From Tubiluchus corallicola (Eukaryota > Priapulida > Priapulimorpha > Priapulimorphida > Tubiluchidae), in contig JAQGDQ010000073.1 in the NCBI GenBank assembly GCA_030141605.1, positions 124,001 through 188,000 on the forward strand: a stretch of DNA of 64,000 nt, given 5' to 3'. The notes under the pieces are model-generated. The model did not search any database, had not been told where the DNA came from, and saw nothing but the letters and a program-made list of their open reading frames with translations. This document shows positions 1-11,599 of the stretch, one piece after another. The position numbers were made by a program, and so were the translations under genes. The number at the start of each line of letters is the position of its first letter. Position 1 is the first letter of the stretch.

Positions 1-967
1 TAATATTATAATCTATGTTTGTACCTAAAATTAAATTAAATTCAACATGCCTGAAGAAAAGACACTTAACTCACATAAATTTCGCAAAGTTTTGTCACTA
101 TTATCACGAATTATAATGAGTAATATTTTACCCATATCAATATTTTGAAATAAACACAATTATTCAATTATCATCAGAAACCCTTCCCAGGAGACCTTTC
201 ATTTTTGTAGAGTGAGCACTATGCAAGAACTTGCTCCTAATTCTTAACTCTGAACCACATTTGCATTTTCTATCTTTTGCTTATTTTTTACATTTTTGAG
301 ATAACTGCTACACATAAAATATGACTTAAGTAAAAAGTTTCGCCTTGTGCTACAATGTCAACTATAACAATAACAGTACCTTTTAAACGTGATAATATGC
401 TTCTAACAGCTTGTGCCAAAAAATTTCAGGAATGACATTTAGTCCATATGGTAGCCTCAGCTACCTGAATCTGCCAAAATGAGGTTTTGGATGTGGTAAG
501 TTTGCTATTCATATCATTTAACAGAAAATGCCAGTATCCTGATATCCTGATTTTAAGCATAATTTTCAAATTCTGTTGGCTTTCCTAACTCGTGAGCGTG
601 GAATTCTAGTACTGGTATGTTGTTGTTTATGCAGTAATCTAAGATGAGATCCTGATCTTAGAACACATAAATGTAAGTTTTAATGATTAAAAGTTAGCAA
701 TGTTATTCTTGAGGTTTATGTCTTCTTGTGAATGTATGTATCCTATTCTTCTATAGACCTTCTTCGTATAAATACTTTATTGTTCGGCACATGGTGATAT
801 TGTATATACCATATATATCCAACATTATAAGTTATAAGAGCAATACACCCAAAAAAGATATAATTCCTCCAACTTTTGTATAAGAATTGATGCCTTTGAC
901 AGAAGGTGATCATTATGAGTATTTGTGATGATTTCAGAAAATAATGGATTTTCAATAAACCGTATCT
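1..967. other. Intergenic AT-rich stretch, nothing recognised
   Basis: No open frame here resembles a known protein, and no repeat with clear ends was seen. The short open frames present are of the length expected by chance in AT-rich DNA. Confidence 0.5.
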
Positions 968-975
968 GTAAGTAT

Positions 976-1372
976 TAGGGATGAGCATTCTTTACTAGAA
1001 AGCGGATTTGATTCAAATCGAATTTTGTGACTTTTAGTATTTCAAATTATAATCAAATTCAAATTGAGTTTGAAAGATTTTCAAACAAATGTTTGAACCA
1101 CTAGTAAAAAGTGGTCTTACAAAGATCATGCATATTGTTTGATTTTGTTCTGTAGTAAAATCACTATTAGTTTGCTAAAAATTTTGCACAGAAACTGCAG
1201 CTAAATTGTGCTAATTGTACCGTTTCAGACATTTTAATGATAAAGAACGTATGTGACTGAAATACTGAATTACTTTAATCTATAATTTTAGGTTCGAATC
1301 GAATTCGAACTAAACAAACTTGTTCGAATAAAATTCGAACGTTCCAACTCGAACGTTTGATGCTCTCCCCTA
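976..1372. mobile_element. hAT-type MITE with 8-bp target-site duplication
   Basis: The left end reads TAGGGATGAGCATTC and the right end, reverse complemented, TAGGGGAGAGCATC, so they form short inverted termini. They are flanked by GTAAGTAT on the left (968-975) and GTAAGTAG on the right (1373-1380), a 7/8 match of the 8-bp size typical of hAT insertions. The interior is rich in TTCGAA-like motifs and has no coding capacity, so this is a non-autonomous copy of about 397 bp. The GGTTCGAATC motif inside it looks like a tRNA B box but belongs to the repeat. Confidence 0.7.
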
Positions 1373-1809
1373 GTAAGTAGTTTAAGCAAACGAGAAATGG
1401 AAAATACCACAAAATTACTGGTCACTAATTTCAAAATTTTATGAACATTTTGTTGAATTTTAAAATGATATTACTATCACTATTATTGACTGAGGTCGAT
1501 TATAATAATTTATTATGTTGCCCACAGAAAAACAATTTCTGTACTGAAATGTGATGTTTTTTCATTTCTTAGCTGTACTTAGCTAGAATGGAAAAAATTT
1601 TTGATACCATACAAATTAAAAAATTTGTTTGTGACCGCTACCATGACTACTAGCTATCGCGGCACTGAGGAGATTTATAAATGTAAAGAGTCGAGCAAGT
1701 GCTCCCAGAGAATGGCGCTGTTTTGAGTCAAATTCTAATAATGCGATAGATGCGTCAACGTGGTAGTCCTTGGCGCGAAAATGGTAGCTTACTGTATTGG
1801 TAAGTGATT

Positions 1810-2783
1810 TGTTGGGAGCCGTTTGGACCACTGCGCCAAGTAGACCACTTGATGCGCTAAAAGTAGTGTCCTACATGGGCAGCCCAAGTAGGACACTAGC
1901 GATTTTTGTCGAGAAACTTGCTCTGGCAAAACTTGTTTCCAGTTTATATTACCATTGTTTATAAGTATTGTTATGACATAATAAAGCATAAAACAAAATT
2001 TCTTTTAGAAATGGATATTCCTTGGCAATTTACAAATGCATTTCTTACAATAATTTCATCATTATGATTAACTCCATTAATATATCATAACATTAAACCT
2101 AGTATCTAATGCTTTAAAGAGAGAAATTCTGCACACAGTTATTACAGAAATAATTGCAAATTTAAAAATGAGACAGATGCTGCTAAGCCTTCACAACACC
2201 AAAAAGTAATTTTTAACATTTAAGAAAAGCAAGGATAATTAGTTTTAATATTATCAGTAGTATTGTAACATGTAGGGCACTGTCCTACATGGCTCGCTAG
2301 CCCATGTAGGACACATAGATCGCTAGAACGTTTACTTATAAGAAAACAATTATTTGCCCAAGAGGTAGTGAAACGGATCACCTGTTTGTGAAGTGAGACA
2401 AAATCAAAAATGATATACCTTAAACAAATGTTGAATTCGCAAAAAAGTGAGGTTTTTTCACTTCAACAACATTAATATCGAAACCAAATTTAATATTGTC
2501 CGTTCTACCAGCTCAGAATAAAATTCTTTTATTTTATTAGATGTATAATAAATTATTCAACGTGTATTAACGTTTTTAATTATTATTATTATATAAACAA
2601 GCACAACGGACGGTGTCAGTACACTTAACGACTGAATTCACGACCTGTCTCTAGTGTCCTACTTGGGCAGCCCAAGTAGACCGCGGTCTACTTGGGCTAG
2701 CCCATGTAGACCGCGATCTACTTAGGCTAGCCCAAGTAGACCAATTGGTCTACTTGGCGCAGTGGTCCAAACGGCTCCCAACA
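1810..2783. mobile_element. Terminal-inverted-repeat element with internal hairpin clusters
   Basis: The ends are long perfect inverted repeats: TGTTGGGAGCCGTTTGGACC at the left and its complement at the right, continuing for more than 30 bp. They are flanked on both sides by TGATT, a 5-bp target duplication. TG..CA ends with a 4-5 bp duplication resemble Ginger-type cut-and-paste elements, but no transposase is present, so the family is undecided. Inside are several near-palindromes around CCTACWTGGGC/GCCCAAGTAGG (about 1868-1905, 2278-2315, 2652-2755) that would fold into hairpins. The central part is AT-rich and non-coding. Confidence 0.7.
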
Positions 2784-3824
2784 TGATTGATTAAATTCGA
2801 GACATGTAGTTACTGTACTAGAACAACGTTGCAAACAAATGAAAAGTTCAGGAAATATATGAAAACGATTAACAAAATTTGGTATTCATTTATTACAATT
2901 TTATTGTACACAAATATTTATTTTTAAAAAGTGCAATAAGATTAAAATATAATTTAATGCTAATAAACTGAATTTCAGGCTGCCTGCCTGTTATTGTGCT
3001 TGTTTTGGTATGTTGAAGTTCATGATTTTGAATAATCACAATTATCGTTTCTTTAGATATTATACTACAACAGATGGCACACACACATTTGAATTTAACT
3101 TTTTATTTCAGTAATTTATTAATTATTTTACGTGGTGGTTTAGTATTTGTTAATGCAATACAAAGAATCACACACTGTAAGTCATAAATACTATTTACAA
3201 GCATACACAAAAAACTGTAAGCTTTCTATAACATAACTCCTTACAATATAAATTAAAAAATCGTGTGTAAAAGCTGCATCACTATTTAGCACATGCATAT
3301 GCTTGGCGTGTACCTAATATTCACTGTTAAATAACTGCTTCATGATGGTATAATTACTATTTATTGTCCCTGTATACATAATAAACATGCATTTTCTTTC
3401 TAATACAATCAAAGTACTTCAAATTGTATGTGACGCGGAGCTGCCTTGCACTAAAGTTGAAAGGTTTTCTGAGCACTTATGCAAAAAATATTGTATTTTC
3501 CCCATAGTTTTTTTGATATTACACGGATTTTAGTTTTTCCAGGTAGCACATGCAGTAATAGTTGCTGTAGTAACTGCTTATCGAACATCTTTTTAAATCA
3601 TCACTACAGTTTTTAACTTTATCTAGCAATTTGTTTGCCCTACAATAAAACCGAGAACGTTGCTTTATAATTTCTACATCATTTTTGTTGTCTGAAGTTA
3701 TGATATGTCCTAAGGATTTTTCTTGATAATATAAATTTCTTTTGCAATTCTTTACATGTATTATTTATAACATTTTTCTCGATTTCATAGAGATTAAATT
3801 TGTTTTGCACTCATATCAGGAGTG
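2784..3824. other. Intergenic AT-rich stretch, nothing recognised
   Basis: Short open frames only, none resembling a known family. I saw no repeat with clear boundaries. Confidence 0.45.
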
Positions 3825-4607
3825 TTAGATGATTGAGTTGTGCATGCAGGCCATCAGGCCTAAGGACTTGCGTAGTTTTAACTCTTGTAGGCAGGCTTGG
3901 ACTTCGTGAGCCGTACATCGAGTATGGAATCTAGTTCGGTTGTCAAAGCCCTTGACAATTCTTCAGGCATATTCCCGTTGTCTACCGAGCTAAGCAGGTT
4001 AGAATAGTGATCTTTCCACATACACAAATGCCTTCCTCACCTGTGGCTCAACTTAGTACTTTTTTGTTAGTCTGAGCTCTGATCGTTTTCCAGAACTCAT
4101 ACGAGGTAGCTTGCATATACTTATATGCAATATTATAGGCTATAATACCAGCCTTATGTATCCTGCAGTCTCTAACTGCATACTTAAATTGTGCACGCAC
4201 ATGCTTCAAGTTTTCTGCCAGAAAACAGTGTCGAGTTTTACCATGGAGGTGCCACAAAGTAAAACAGTTTTATTTTCATGTTGATCTTTTTCTCAGATAT
4301 AAACATTCTACCTGAAACTGCTTTTATAATTACGATGTTTGTTATTATGATTAGCAGTGCATTTAGGAATAGCTGGAATTGAAGCCATACAAAGTGTGTC
4401 CACAGTTGTTGTATAATAAATGTTCATTTGGTTCCTGTGGTCAACTAATGTGCAGTTACTATGTTCGCACAAATTAAATACGTGGTATGGAAGTTGTACT
4501 GCTGATAAGGTTGAGTATGGTGTATTGCAGTAACCAGTAATATGCCTGCCTGTGGCAATGTCCAATTTACAGCATGACAGTGTTGCATATTTGTTTGTTT
4601 TGGGCAT
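3825..4607 (-). mobile_element. Decayed L2/CR1-like LINE: endonuclease C-terminus to start of reverse transcriptase
   Basis: Read on the minus strand from 4607 downward, a 99-codon frame carries the usual end of the LINE endonuclease linker (C....C...H.......Y...V..L......IP pattern). The next frame (4257-4048) has the linker block WHLHGKTRH, then RAQFKYAVRDCR and YEFWKTIRAQ, matching the W..G.P..G / R..FKYA.R / FWK pattern of L2-clade elements. Below that come WKDHYSNLLSSV and, in another frame, VQACLQELKLRKSLG, the start of the reverse transcriptase domain. Frameshifts and stops separate these parts, so the copy is dead. Confidence 0.65.
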
Positions 4608-4643
4608 TTTTGAACAATACTTTCAGAAACTCCTTCAGTAGTA

Positions 4644-5114
4644 TTGCTAGTAAGCTCTGCAAACTCATTTCACAGTTTGTCTAACATTTTTTCTGGAGAA
4701 AAAGAGCCATCGGGTGTGTTATGGAAATGTTTAAGGGAGTTTTACAGCTCTTTTGAAAGAGAAAAAGCTGTGCTACAAGATGATATAAGTTTTTTCTCAA
4801 AACACCCAGTGGCCTCGAATATGGATCAACACATTCCATGCAAAATACCGGAAATTTCACATCTCAAACTGGGTTCTCATGCAACACGCGTAATGTCACA
4901 CAGTCGCTCAGTGCACCGGTGTTATACCTATTGTAAACTGCATGATTGCTCTCAAGCTCGGAATTGGCGTAGTTGTAAAGAAACCTATATTTTGCATCTA
5001 AAACTAAAAGCTATGAGTTACCCCGTTAAAGCTTTCTACCTCACATCTTTTATATCTTTTTCTGGTTCACACTGTTTGGACATTATGCAAAATGTTTATG
5101 CCAGGTTTTGCTAG
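4644..5114 (+). CDS. Unexplained 156-codon ORF upstream of TPRKB
   Basis: An ATG-started frame stays open for 156 codons in DNA where stops are expected about every 14 codons, so its length is notable. The product is rich in Ser, His and Cys and has no motif, signal peptide or membrane segment I recognise. It lies directly beyond the LINE remnant, which is on the other strand, and about 650 bp upstream of TPRKB on the same strand. It could be a fragment of an old transposon, a chance ORF, or part of an unknown gene. I have no evidence of splicing or conservation. Confidence 0.2.
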   Translation: MLVSSANSFHSLSNIFSGEKEPSGVLWKCLREFYSSFEREKAVLQDDISFFSKHPVASNMDQHIPCKIPEISHLKLGSHATRVMSHSRSVHRCYTYCKLHDCSQARNWRSCKETYILHLKLKAMSYPVKAFYLTSFISFSGSHCLDIMQNVYARFC

Positions 5115-5710
5115 TTTCTACAAAATTATATTAGCTTACATTTTCGTTAAAATTGGTTTGAATGTGCTAATGTTAAAATTCTACTTCTGTGGCCACGTTG
5201 TGTGCTTTTTATGCTAAGAAAAGCAATGCAGGACTTTGTTAGTAATTAGACTGTGACTGGCCACCTGTCAAGAATTATAGTTTCAATTTTACTAAAACAA
5301 AATTCACTTCCTAAGTAATTATACGTTGCGGATTCAACGGAGGCAATATTTTGTCCTTCAGAGTCTTGACACCTGAGAAAAAGTGACAAGTTGCGATTTC
5401 ACTGAAGCTTTTAATGTCAGCTCTTACATACATGATGTTAACAATTTTGAAAAACATTTGATTTGAAAAACAAAAGCTGCCACATAAGCAGAATCTTACT
5501 ACAGTTATATAATTATATATTAGTTATTATTATATATTAGTGGTCATCGACTTGCTTTGTTTGCTAATATAATTTTTGTTATGCATTGTCGTCAGTTCTG
5601 TTATGCAGCTGGAGTGGTGTAAGCTCCTAGAATGAAAACTAAAAAGTTGGTAGCACATGTGATTTCTTATGCTGTTCGAGACACTTTATTAATCTTACTT
5701 CCCCTTTCAG

Positions 5711-5769
5711 GTATATGCAATTAACAGGTGAAAGGGGACAGATATCATAGATGTTACATCCAAAAGGCT
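5711..5769 (+). promoter_or_regulatory. TPRKB 5' leader with splice acceptor and short uORF
   Basis: A good acceptor (CCCCTTTCAG) ends at 5710, only 59 nt before the TPRKB start codon. The leader therefore appears to be spliced on to an upstream non-coding exon or a trans-spliced leader, neither of which I could locate. Within the leader an ATG at 5715 opens an 11-codon frame ending at 5750 (MQLTGERGQIS). Human TPRKB also begins MQLT, but here the frame stops, so I treat it as a coincidence or a uORF. Confidence 0.4.
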
Positions 5770-8700
5770 ATGCCGTTGTCATTTGACGTAGAATGTGAAT
5801 CAAGTTTCTTTTCAAGGATCGTGCTAGGCTTATTTGCTGATGTGGATTGTCGCGAATTGAGGAAGAAAATTTTAAGTGGAGATGTGCCAGCCAGTGCCAT
5901 AAAGGCAGCAGTGGTAAGACCTGCTTCTAATTGTGCAGACTATTGCCATAGTAACTCTACAGAAAATTTGAAGTTTTTGGTACTTTCTATTATTATTCTA
6001 CTATTAAGCAAATTATTTTAATTAAATACAATTCTGAATCTGATTTGATTCACTTTTTCTAATTTTTCCAGCCCAACTTGATGACGTAACACACATTCTC
6101 ACAAACTCCCTCCCTGTAAGTGTTTACAGCATGTAAATAAATGAAAAACAGGGAAAAATTTGGTATTAGTAAATTTGATACAGGTAAATTTGGTCCTAGT
6201 AATTTTGGTGCACGGAAATTTTGTTACCTGAAAATTGGCAGCTAGGAATTTATAGTATACCAAAATTTTACCACTAGGAAAATTGGGTACAGGGAAAATG
6301 TGGTACTGGGTAGATTTAATACAGTACTGGCAAAGGTTGGCAAGTATTTTAGTACAAGGTAAAAATGGTACGGAACAGGTTTGGTGTTAGGAAAGTTTAG
6401 TACTGGAAAAGCTTAACTGGTACTAGGAAAATATGGTACGAGTGAAGTAACTTTTGTAAAATCTACAAAATGATCATACATTCAAGATCATATTAGACAT
6501 TATGAATGATCAGTCTTAAAGACTTATATAAGCAATATTAGGGTTAATACAATATAAGTTAATTCCCAGATAAACTGTGACTGACAAATAAGAGGCCTGC
6601 CAAATACTGGATGTTCAACCTTAATAAACATTAATGCAAGCATTTGGCAATCTCTTTGGCAATTCGGCATAAAAGATTTAATTAAAAAAATAGGAAACTG
6701 ATTATCTTGGGGCAGACAGCACTTTTATTAATTTAATGGCTCAGCTTATGTTATCTACCTAGCTGAGAGAGATTTTTTAATGCGACAGATTTGCTTGAGT
6801 TTTTGGCTTGGTGAAGCTGATGAATCTGACTGTTCCTAATCTTTCCAGGCACTATACAACTGCATAACTATTACTCAAGCATGTTTCACCACTATAATGT
6901 CTCTGTACTACTGCTAGACAAATTTTAGTTGCAGAAATCTTGTATGGCTGGAGAAAAAAAAAATCACTTGACCTTAACTCTTGCAATATATTTCAATGCA
7001 ATTTCTGCACGAGTTTGTGAGCCGCTGTCATTGCACAACTCAGATGAAAGAGGAGGCAAGACAAAGGGAGAGCTAATTGCTGTCACTAGGGGGACTCCCG
7101 GTGGTTGATTAACGTTTTGTAATCTATGTACCGAGCTATGAATTCATGGAGTCTGTCGTTTATATTAATATATTAACTACTTCTTTCAGGTGGTGGATCC
7201 GTTTCAGGTGGCTACGGCTGCAATGAAGGCAATACATTCGCATGAGAACAATAAGATGTCAACAAAAAATCTCTACAGTGAAATCCTGTTTAATCTGTCT
7301 GTTTCGAAAAGTGTACGTTTTAATCGACCCTTTGAAACTTTTGACATGATGATAAGTTGAAGGCCTAAGTTTCTTAATAAAACTAGTCAAATCTAGTCAC
7401 ATTAAATGAGTGATCTTGAGCTACTTGGAAAAATTTCGAAACGTTTCAGAAGAGTCACTGTCACTATAAGCAAAATAAGCGTGAAAAAGATCATGCAATG
7501 AAATGTGTACTTCCTGAAACTGGAGTATTAAGAATTTCATTTTATCCTTGTGCTCAAGATAGTCTCAAGTTGATAGATTAACTTGCTAGGATGTATCAAT
7601 GTATTCTTAATTCTAGAATTAATTCATGCAAATTTGAGTGGATGTGTTCATATTGGTGATTGCACTTTATTGCTTAGTACATTTCATTTCATTAGTGTTC
7701 ATATGTAATAAAGCAATATGTATGAAAAGTGACAGAGCAAAAGTCTAAAGTAGTTTTTTTTTTGTAAGATTGTAGAAGCTTTTCGAACAATCGGGGTTGA
7801 AGACAATGACTCAGTAACTGTTATTGTGACGACAAATGATACCTTCGATGATGTTGCAAAGGCTGTTAATGGAAGAGAGTTACCAATAGAAGAGCTAACA
7901 GCTATTACAGACATTCCTCTTGTGAAAAAGGTATACATGTATATTGTATTTTAACTCGTGAAAAGCTTATCAAACCATTTTTTCTTCAGCCTCTATCTAT
8001 GTCTTAAAGGCTGTAATGGTACTGATGTACAGGCACATTTTGTTTATGTACAGTAAGTCTTCGTTTAACGACAATGCATTTCAGCAAAACGTGACGTTAA
8101 GCAAGACGTTGTTAAACGAAGCCAAGACTTCCATAGAAGGTAATATAAAACAACTGAGATATGTTCCAGAGGCATAAACCAATCTGCTTAAATAATATAA
8201 GTTAAAAGTTTTATGAGTTTACTCATGTTTCTGCTGATTAAATTCCTTCTGCATGCTTGAAACCACATATATTTTACTAACCTAGCTAGCGGTTTTTCTT
8301 GTTTTAACTTTCAAGTGTAGCCAGCGGTTAAACAATAAGCTCTGCAACGGAGTCACATCCAAGCGCTGGACGACCTTGGAAATATTATCTAGTCTGGTTA
8401 CCATAGCAACAGGTTGCAGGCAAAATTCTTTGCATAAAGTTTATTCTAGGTCTGGTTTGATACAAACGGCTAGCATTTAGTCAGTCAGGAAGCAAAATAT
8501 ATACTCGTATAATATATTGCACTAATTACTATAATGTAATTGCATTCTATTACGTTACTAGTGTGTTTTTAGAACAGAAAAATGCAATACTTACTGTTTT
8601 AATAAATCAAATTGGGTAAAAAAAGTTGTTGATAAAACAAAAATTGGCTTCGAGCAAAGCAAAAAGAACATCGTTAAAACAAAACAGTACTATGTAAAAG

Positions 8701-9036
8701 AGGTGTCAAATGTCATTAAACTGGGAGTTAAGCGAGCATGTATTGTACATATTTATTATTTTCTTTGTGTCATTGCTTTTGAGGATGACATGTAGAAAGA
8801 AACTAGGTTCGAACATGCCTTTCAAAGTTTCCGTATGTCCACATGGAGTAGTCTTTCAAATTCTTATGCTAAGACAGCATTTTGGTTTCAAATTTGACTT
8901 TTCTGAACTTGCATAAGTTTATAGTTATTGTTAATCTACCTTTCAGCTTTACAAGATAAAGGACGTAGAACTGAGCAGTGGCACATTACTGGATGCGATC
9001 ACCACGACGATAGTTGCAAAAGAATTCTTGTCCTGA
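5770..9036 (+). CDS. TPRKB: TPRKB / Cgi121, EKC/KEOPS complex subunit (4 exons)
   Basis: KEOPS makes the N6-threonylcarbamoyl group on A37 of ANN-reading tRNAs. Cgi121/TPRKB binds the kinase TP53RK/Bud32 and the tRNA CCA end. Exons are 5770-5913, 7190-7312, 7769-7930 and 8947-9036, all phase 0, joining to 172 codons plus TGA (human protein about 175). Recognisable blocks are FADVDCRELRKKILSGDV (residues ~22-39), VVDPFQVATAAMKA (49-62), EILFNLSVSKSIVEAF (~79-94) and the C-terminal IPLVKKLYKIKDVELSSGTL followed by LDAITTTIVAKEF. The start at MPLSFDV aligns with the family N-terminus. Introns carry a degenerate tandem repeat (first) and a Tigger-like MITE (third). A poly(A) signal follows at 9153. 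The family call is firm from sequence; function is by homology. Confidence 0.93.
6150..6445. repeat. Degenerate ~18-22-bp tandem repeat in TPRKB intron 1
   Basis: About a dozen or more imperfect copies of a unit like GGTACTAGGAAAATTTGGTA follow each other, with drift in both sequence and length. It is an old minisatellite and is non-coding. Confidence 0.6.
8051..8690. mobile_element. Pogo/Tigger-like MITE, copy 1 (TPRKB intron 3)
   Basis: It begins TA|CAGTAAGTCTTCGTTTAACG and is a diverged copy of the element at 49988-50676. They share, for instance, GAAGCCAAGACTTCCATAG and the block around GTTGTTGATAAAA. The right terminus has decayed, so the end is approximate. It carries no transposase ORF. 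Confidence 0.7.
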
Positions 9037-9152
9037 CACTTTTGCCACGAAATTTCCCCATTATTTAGCAGAAGCGCTGATAGTTGCACTAAGAAATGGC
9101 AATTCAAAAAGTGAATGCAATAACTGTATCAAATGAATATGTAACTTGCTTG

Positions 9153-9158
9153 AATAAA
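9153..9158 (+). terminator. TPRKB poly(A) signal
   Basis: AATAAA lies about 117 nt after the TPRKB stop codon, at the distance expected for 3'-end formation. Confidence 0.6.
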
Positions 9159-9543
9159 ATCACTTTTTGAAAAAATGCAATTGTGAGTGTCTTTTCCAAT
9201 GAATATTAATTGGTTTGCAAAAGGAAAAGAACTGTGCAGTTTGCTGAGGGTAAAGCTTTGTCAGCACCATAAGAAACAGTCTGTTTTGTCATTATGCAGA
9301 CAATGGGGACAAGTAACTCTACGTATGTGCAAGAACACCACTATAGTTAACACTTGCTAGTGATTTAACTACAAAGAAATTTTACTTATATGATCTCCTA
9401 GTTAGTGTATGTCAAGAAACTGCTATGTGTACATTGTACAGTCTGTACCCTGCTTATAATTAATGGAAGTTGTTGAAACTATAGACGAAAAATCTGTTAG
9501 TACAACATGTGGTAAAATAACTGTAATGTTTCTTTTTGTCTAG
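9159..9543. other. Intergenic, nothing recognised
   Basis: AT-rich DNA downstream of TPRKB with no recognised coding or repeat signal. Confidence 0.4.
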
Positions 9544-9696
9544 ATTAATTTATGGAAACTTGAATGCGATTTAGTTAGTCATTTAGCCATTCATTCACGT
9601 ACGCACTTTACGAAAATTAAGTCGTTTAATGAAATTACTGAAGTGTCTGAAACGATTTACGGTGAAGTGATAGCAGAAAATTTACGTCTTGAAAAG
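9544..9696 (+). CDS. Orphan exon-like ORF (51 codons), unknown product
   Basis: A pyrimidine-rich acceptor (TTTCTTTTTTGTCTAG) is followed by an open frame INLWKLECDLVSHLAIHS... ending ...GEVIAENLRLEK directly before GTATTT, a possible donor. The length, 153 nt, keeps phase 0. The frame stays open beyond the donor to about 9776. Its base composition (several CpG and Arg CGN codons) looks more coding-like than its surroundings, but I recognise no family and found no partner exons nearby. It may be an exon of an unknown gene, an alternative 3' exon, or chance. Confidence 0.25.
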
Positions 9697-9776
9697 GTAT
9701 TTTTAACTAAAGAATATTTGAGCATACGGAACACTAAACTGTCTCTTCTTTTTGTTGTAGGCATATTTATTCTTTA

Positions 9777-11599
9777 ATACTAAAATGTTTAGTATTCCAT
9801 AATGATAATGCAAAGCTAAACAGTTAGTATTGTTGCACCTGAATCCCCCTCCGCCTTGAAACAGTAGGTTGAAAATAGAATTTTTCTCAGTTTAATCTTT
9901 GGGGCAGGATCATAATTGAGTGTATTGATTCCATCAATGCTTCTAAATGAACTTAGGTGGAGTTTGCATATTAGTATTTATTTGCCAACTTGGAAATTAA
10001 AAATATTATTTCATTTTGGTTATTTATCAAAATATAGGAGCACATGCTACATTTACTAACAACACAATTATGCAATACCAAATGTATTCTCTTTTTATAA
10101 TGAGCACTTATCTTTAACTTGGTGGCCATCTTAAAAATAATGACTTGTGCTTGTTTAATTGCTTTTCCTGGAAGTACATGCACATGTTTATACTTGTTGA
10201 AAATAGTACAGTACTGTACATTTGTACAGTGGTAGATGACTCTTTAGTAATTATAGCACTCAAGTCAAAAAACTTGTCGACCAACTTGAAAAATAGCAAA
10301 GTGACATCACTTTCCTTTAATTAGGAAACTTATGTTATATGAGACCAAGACTGTCATGAAATTGTCTTACTAAAACTCTCACAACCAGCTTTGCGATAAC
10401 TTTTACTGTTTGTTACAAACACAGATTTATATTGTACTGCAGTTACTCATATCTCAGTTACATCATAAATTTTGTAGCACTAATTAACGTCTTTGAACAT
10501 TGACAGGTTTTTTGCTTCATAATAATGTATTGTATTCCCCCAATGTTAGCACATAAAAATTCCAAAAAATGTCTGGAAGTTCTTAAAGATTGTTGATTAT
10601 GACAATTCTTAAATTAACAAAACAGCAATGTCCCATTCGGTTGCATAATGGTAATTTCTCTGAATTTGTTAATGCTAATAAAACTTAACATAAAGTATTA
10701 CAGAATTCACCAGTTGATTTAAACCAATATTATTGAAATATATAGCTTATCACAAGTTTGTTTGCAAATTTCGAACATGGACAACTTATAATAGAGTGTA
10801 AATACAAGTATTAGAAAATTCTTCGTTAACTGATTTTATGTTCAATTGTAGGACTTCTCGTAAAAATGTGCAAGTTCTATGTTTCTTTGAGAAATAGCTT
10901 TCTTCCTGAATTTTTACCCTTCAACATTGGACTAGCCATTAATATTTTCCTGTGTTGATAACAAATGCTATATTATTTATCAAACGAGCAGGCCAATTTC
11001 TTGGCTTTTATTAGCATTTAACTGCTATGGTTTATAACAAATGAATCGTGAATGGTTGTTAGTTTCATCAATTGTTTTGGTATGAAAACGAGTAAACATG
11101 TAAAAACTGTTCGGCATGGCAGGATACATGTGGCGGTCGTATTGAGCTTTTTTGTGTTATAGCAAGACGAAAATATTTCGTTCATTACTTTTAAGAGAAA
11201 CCTGGGTAGAACTTACAGATAAAGTTGTGTTGAAAGGCAAAAGCTAAGTGCCGAAATTAGTTTAAAAACATAAGAACATAAGCCCAAAACCAGTGAAAAA
11301 TGGTAATTAATCTAATAGTGAATGTTAACTGTTATATAATTAATTAATTTTGAAAGTTAGAAATTTTGACATTCTTATAAAGTTTATTATGTATTTTTTT
11401 AGTTGACCCACTTATGTCAATTATTGGAGCTAAATAAACTACTGATAACAGCAAATATGTATATATATATATGTCACACTTTTTTACAAATTTGTGGCCA
11501 TGTTTACAAGAAAGCCCAAATTAAAAAAAGGCTAGACTTCTACAAAAGTCTATTATTTTATCCCTTATATTAATATTCTTGGTATGGGCTTAATTTATT
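9777..11599. other. Intergenic AT-rich DNA with short TA microsatellites
   Basis: No coding signal was recognised. Short (TA)n runs occur near 11456-11472 and just before the GC-rich island. AAGCCCAAATTAAA at about 11512 and GGGCTTAATTTATT at about 11586 are roughly inverted relative to one another. Confidence 0.4.

Noticed and set aside
1287-1300. tRNA B box-like GGTTCGAATC
   Set aside because: It lies inside the hAT MITE; there is no A box or acceptor stem pairing.
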